64,000 nucleotides of DNA from Jatrophihabitans telluris (lineage in GTDB: Bacteria > Actinomycetota > Actinomycetes > Mycobacteriales > Jatrophihabitantaceae). This document shows positions 62,288 through 64,000 of this stretch, piece by piece. The position numbers were made by a program, and so were the translations under genes. Under the pieces are notes generated by a model. That model worked only from the letters and a program-made list of their open reading frames with translations, had not been told where the DNA came from and ran no database searches. The number at the start of each line of letters is the position of its first letter. Positions within the stretch are counted from its first letter, which is position 1. The stretch is taken from positions 2,170,001 through 2,234,000 of the forward strand of contig NZ_CP097332.1 of assembly GCF_023516435.1 (NCBI RefSeq). Direction: 5' to 3'.

Positions 62288-62320
62288 AGCGGCCCCGGTT
62301 CGTAGTGAACCGGGGCCGCT
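62288..62320. terminator. Bidirectional terminator between LLM and nrdJ genes
   Basis: AGCGGCCCCGGTTC (62288-62301) and its perfect reverse complement (62307-62320) form a 14-bp stem with a 5-base loop. It lies between the ends of two converging genes, 38 bp after the LLM stop and 58 bp after the nrdJ stop on the other strand. No T-run is present. Confidence 0.75.
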
Positions 62321-62377
62321 GAGACTCACTTTCGACCGCAACCCGGGCGGATCCGAACAGGGTCGCGCACCGTAGGG

Positions 62378-64000
62378 CTAGCTGCAGCCGCTGGTGGAAC
62401 CGCACCCTTCGCAGACGAAGCAGGACCCGGCGCGCTGCATCTTCGTGCCGCAGTTCATGCACAGCGGAGCGTCAGCCGACGACCCGAGCAGCGATTCCAT
62501 CAACTCGGTGGAGCTGTGCGCTTTGCTGGAGTCGGTCAGCTTCAATTCAACCGGCTTCGACTCGATCTTGGACTCGGCTACCGGCGCTGACTGGGCCAAG
62601 GACTCGAGTTCGTCCTCACTTACCTCATCCTCGATCGGTGCGTAACTACCGGTTTCCAGCTCGCGCGCTCGTTCCTCCGCGGTGTGAATCCCCATGGAGG
62701 AACGGGTGTCGAAGTCCAGGTAGTCCAGCGCCAGCCGCCGGAAGATGTAGTCGACGATCGACTGCGCCATCCGGATGTCGGAGTCGTCGGTCATACCGGC
62801 CGGCTCGAAGCGCATGTTGGTGAACTTCGAGACGTAGGTCTCCAGTGGCACGCCATGCTGCAACGCGATCGACACCGCGATGGAGAAGGCATCCATCACA
62901 CCGGCCAGCGTCGATCCCTGCTTGCCGAGCTTGAGGAAGACCTCGCCGAGCCCCCCGTCGGGGTAGGAGCCGGCAGTCATGTAACCCTCGGCACCACCGA
63001 CGGCGAAGGAAACGGTCTGCGACGGGCGCGACTTCGGCAGGCGCTTGCGGATCGGGCGGTACTCGACCACCTTGCTCGTGGCTGTTTCGACCTTCTCGTC
63101 CACCTTGGCGGACTTGCCTGCAGACAGTGGCTGGCCGACCTTGCAGTTGTCGCGGTAGACGGCCAGTGCCTTCAGGCCGAGCTTCCAACCCTGGAAGTAG
63201 ACATCCGCGATCTCCTCGACCGTGGCCGTCTCGGGCAGGTTGACGGTCTTGGAGATGGCGCCGGAGAGGAACGGCTGGGTGGCCGCCATCATCCGCACGT
63301 GGCCCATCGGCTTGATCGCGCGCTGGCCCATGGCGCAGTCGAAGACGTCGTAGTGCTCCAGCTTCAGACCAGGGGCGTCCTGCACATGCCCGTGCTCGGC
63401 GATGTACTCGACGATGGCCTCGACCTGCTCCTGCTGGTAGCCCAGAACGCGCAGAGCGCGTGGAACCGTCTGGTTCACGATCTGCATCGAGCCGCCACCC
63501 ACGAGCTTCTTGAACTTGACCAGGGCAAGGTCGGGCTCGATGCCGGTGGTGTCACAGTCCATCATCAGCCCGATGGTGCCGGTCGGCGCCAACACCGAAG
63601 CCTGGGCGTTGCGCCACCCGTTCTTCGCACCGAGCTCGTTGCCCTTGCTCCACTGCTCGGTCGCGAAGGCGAGGACCGACTTGTCCGCCGGGTGCACCGA
63701 ACGGACTGCGTCGTTGGCGGCGGCGTGCTTGCGCATCACGCGTGCGTGCGCCTCGGCGTTGCGGGCGAATCCGTCGTACGGACCGACCACAGCGGCAAGT
63801 TCGGCCGACCGGCGGTAGGCGGTGCCCGTCATCAGTGAGGTGATCGCCGCTGCGAGGGTGCGGCCACCTTCCGAGTCGTAGCCGCGGCCGGTGGCCATCA
63901 GCAATGCACCGAGGTTGGCGTAGCCGATGCCCAGCTGGCGGTAGGCCCGGGTGTTGACGCCGATCGCCTCGGTCGGGAAGTCGGCGAAGCAGATCGAGAT
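62378..64000 (-). CDS. nrdJ: Vitamin B12-dependent ribonucleotide reductase (class II, C-terminal part)
   Basis: The last 540 residues of the adenosylcobalamin-dependent enzyme are visible. NTRAYRQLGIGYANLGALLMATGRGYDS, GTIGLMMDCDTTGIEPD and GYMTAGSYPDGGLGEVFLKLGKQG match the family. A C-terminal Cys-rich tail (MCMNCGTKMQRAGSCFVCEGCGSTSGC) with CxxC pairs is typical of NrdJ. It reduces ribonucleotides independent of oxygen. The 5' part, and any cobalamin riboswitch, lie outside the window. Confidence 0.92.
   Translation of the reverse strand: MSICFADFPTEAIGVNTRAYRQLGIGYANLGALLMATGRGYDSEGGRTLAAAITSLMTGTAYRRSAELAAVVGPYDGFARNAEAHARVMRKHAAANDAVRSVHPADKSVLAFATEQWSKGNELGAKNGWRNAQASVLAPTGTIGLMMDCDTTGIEPDLALVKFKKLVGGGSMQIVNQTVPRALRVLGYQQEQVEAIVEYIAEHGHVQDAPGLKLEHYDVFDCAMGQRAIKPMGHVRMMAATQPFLSGAISKTVNLPETATVEEIADVYFQGWKLGLKALAVYRDNCKVGQPLSAGKSAKVDEKVETATSKVVEYRPIRKRLPKSRPSQTVSFAVGGAEGYMTAGSYPDGGLGEVFLKLGKQGSTLAGVMDAFSIAVSIALQHGVPLETYVSKFTNMRFEPAGMTDDSDIRMAQSIVDYIFRRLALDYLDFDTRSSMGIHTAEERARELETGSYAPIEDEVSEDELESLAQSAPVAESKIESKPVELKLTDSSKAHSSTELMESLLGSSADAPLCMNCGTKMQRAGSCFVCEGCGSTSGCS

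Overview
The window is a gene-dense, high-GC chromosomal segment of an actinobacterium. The evidence is strong G/C bias at third codon positions, many GTG starts, TGATG and GTGA start/stop overlaps, and a long series of families largely confined to Actinobacteria (DUF3000, DUF3039, DUF3093, DUF3099, DUF3152, DUF3159, DUF3710, DUF4192, DUF4193, DUF7455, HemQ, PPGK). From memory, gene order from msrB to ideR follows the Mycobacterium tuberculosis Rv2674-Rv2711 region (msrB, hemQ, hemY, hemE, DUF3000, rnd, dxs, RNA methyltransferase, two trkA, DUF3159, DUF3710, dut, DUF3093, DUF4193, LytR_C, suhB, ppgK, sigA, yihY, DUF3039, DUF3099, sigB, ideR). Non-mycobacterial genes sit between these, so a non-mycobacterial actinomycete is more likely. 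No tRNA, rRNA, CRISPR array, insertion sequence or prophage was seen.

Layout. 1-11.2 kb is an accessory-like stretch: a UMF1-type transporter, a glycerophosphodiesterase, a secreted propeller-like protein, a self-regulated ArsR/SRPBCC pair, a PrmC-like methyltransferase, a PPK2-family kinase, a RibD-like reductase, and a ligC/PolDom pair (end-joining repair type) flanking a secreted hydrolase. 11.2-15.3 kb holds msrB and the end of the coproporphyrin-dependent haem route (hemE, hemY/cgoX, hemQ). 15.4-20.9 kb holds DUF3000-rnd and fadA-fadB. 20.9-24.3 kb is a response regulator, a histidine kinase and a large membrane-anchored protein of unknown function. 24.4-30.5 kb holds dxs, a TrmA/RlmD-type methyltransferase, two trkA genes, and dut-DUF3710-DUF3159.

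30.5-47.5 kb carries envelope and core regulatory genes: DUF3093, an SDR, DUF4193, a LytR_C protein, an inositol monophosphatase, ppgK, the principal sigma factor, a small membrane protein in a lower-GC pocket, DUF7455, an SF2 helicase, a TRIC-like channel, YihY, DUF3039/DUF3099, a hydrolase, a large methyltransferase, dtd, and a SigB-type sigma factor behind a candidate ECF promoter. 47.5-64 kb holds a PolX-like PHP protein, a rhodanese, ideR, DUF4192, Nudix, YaaA, a VOC protein, an EamA transporter, a GH15/PAP2 pair, a Zn alcohol dehydrogenase, a secreted DUF3152 zincin-like protein, an LLM oxidoreductase, and the C-terminal part of a B12-dependent ribonucleotide reductase.

I found no convincing wholly new multi-gene system. 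The better leads are: a nested ~100-bp inverted repeat at 1587-1685; paired ArsR operators at 3876-3936; a terminator-like hairpin that buries the Shine-Dalgarno of an uncharacterised gene at 33193-33232; the lower-GC pocket at about 37.7-38.5 kb; an ECF-type promoter before the sigB-like gene; an 18-bp triple repeat upstream of the EamA gene; the 147-bp antiparallel PAP2/alcohol dehydrogenase overlap; and an RR-HK-unknown putative three-component unit.
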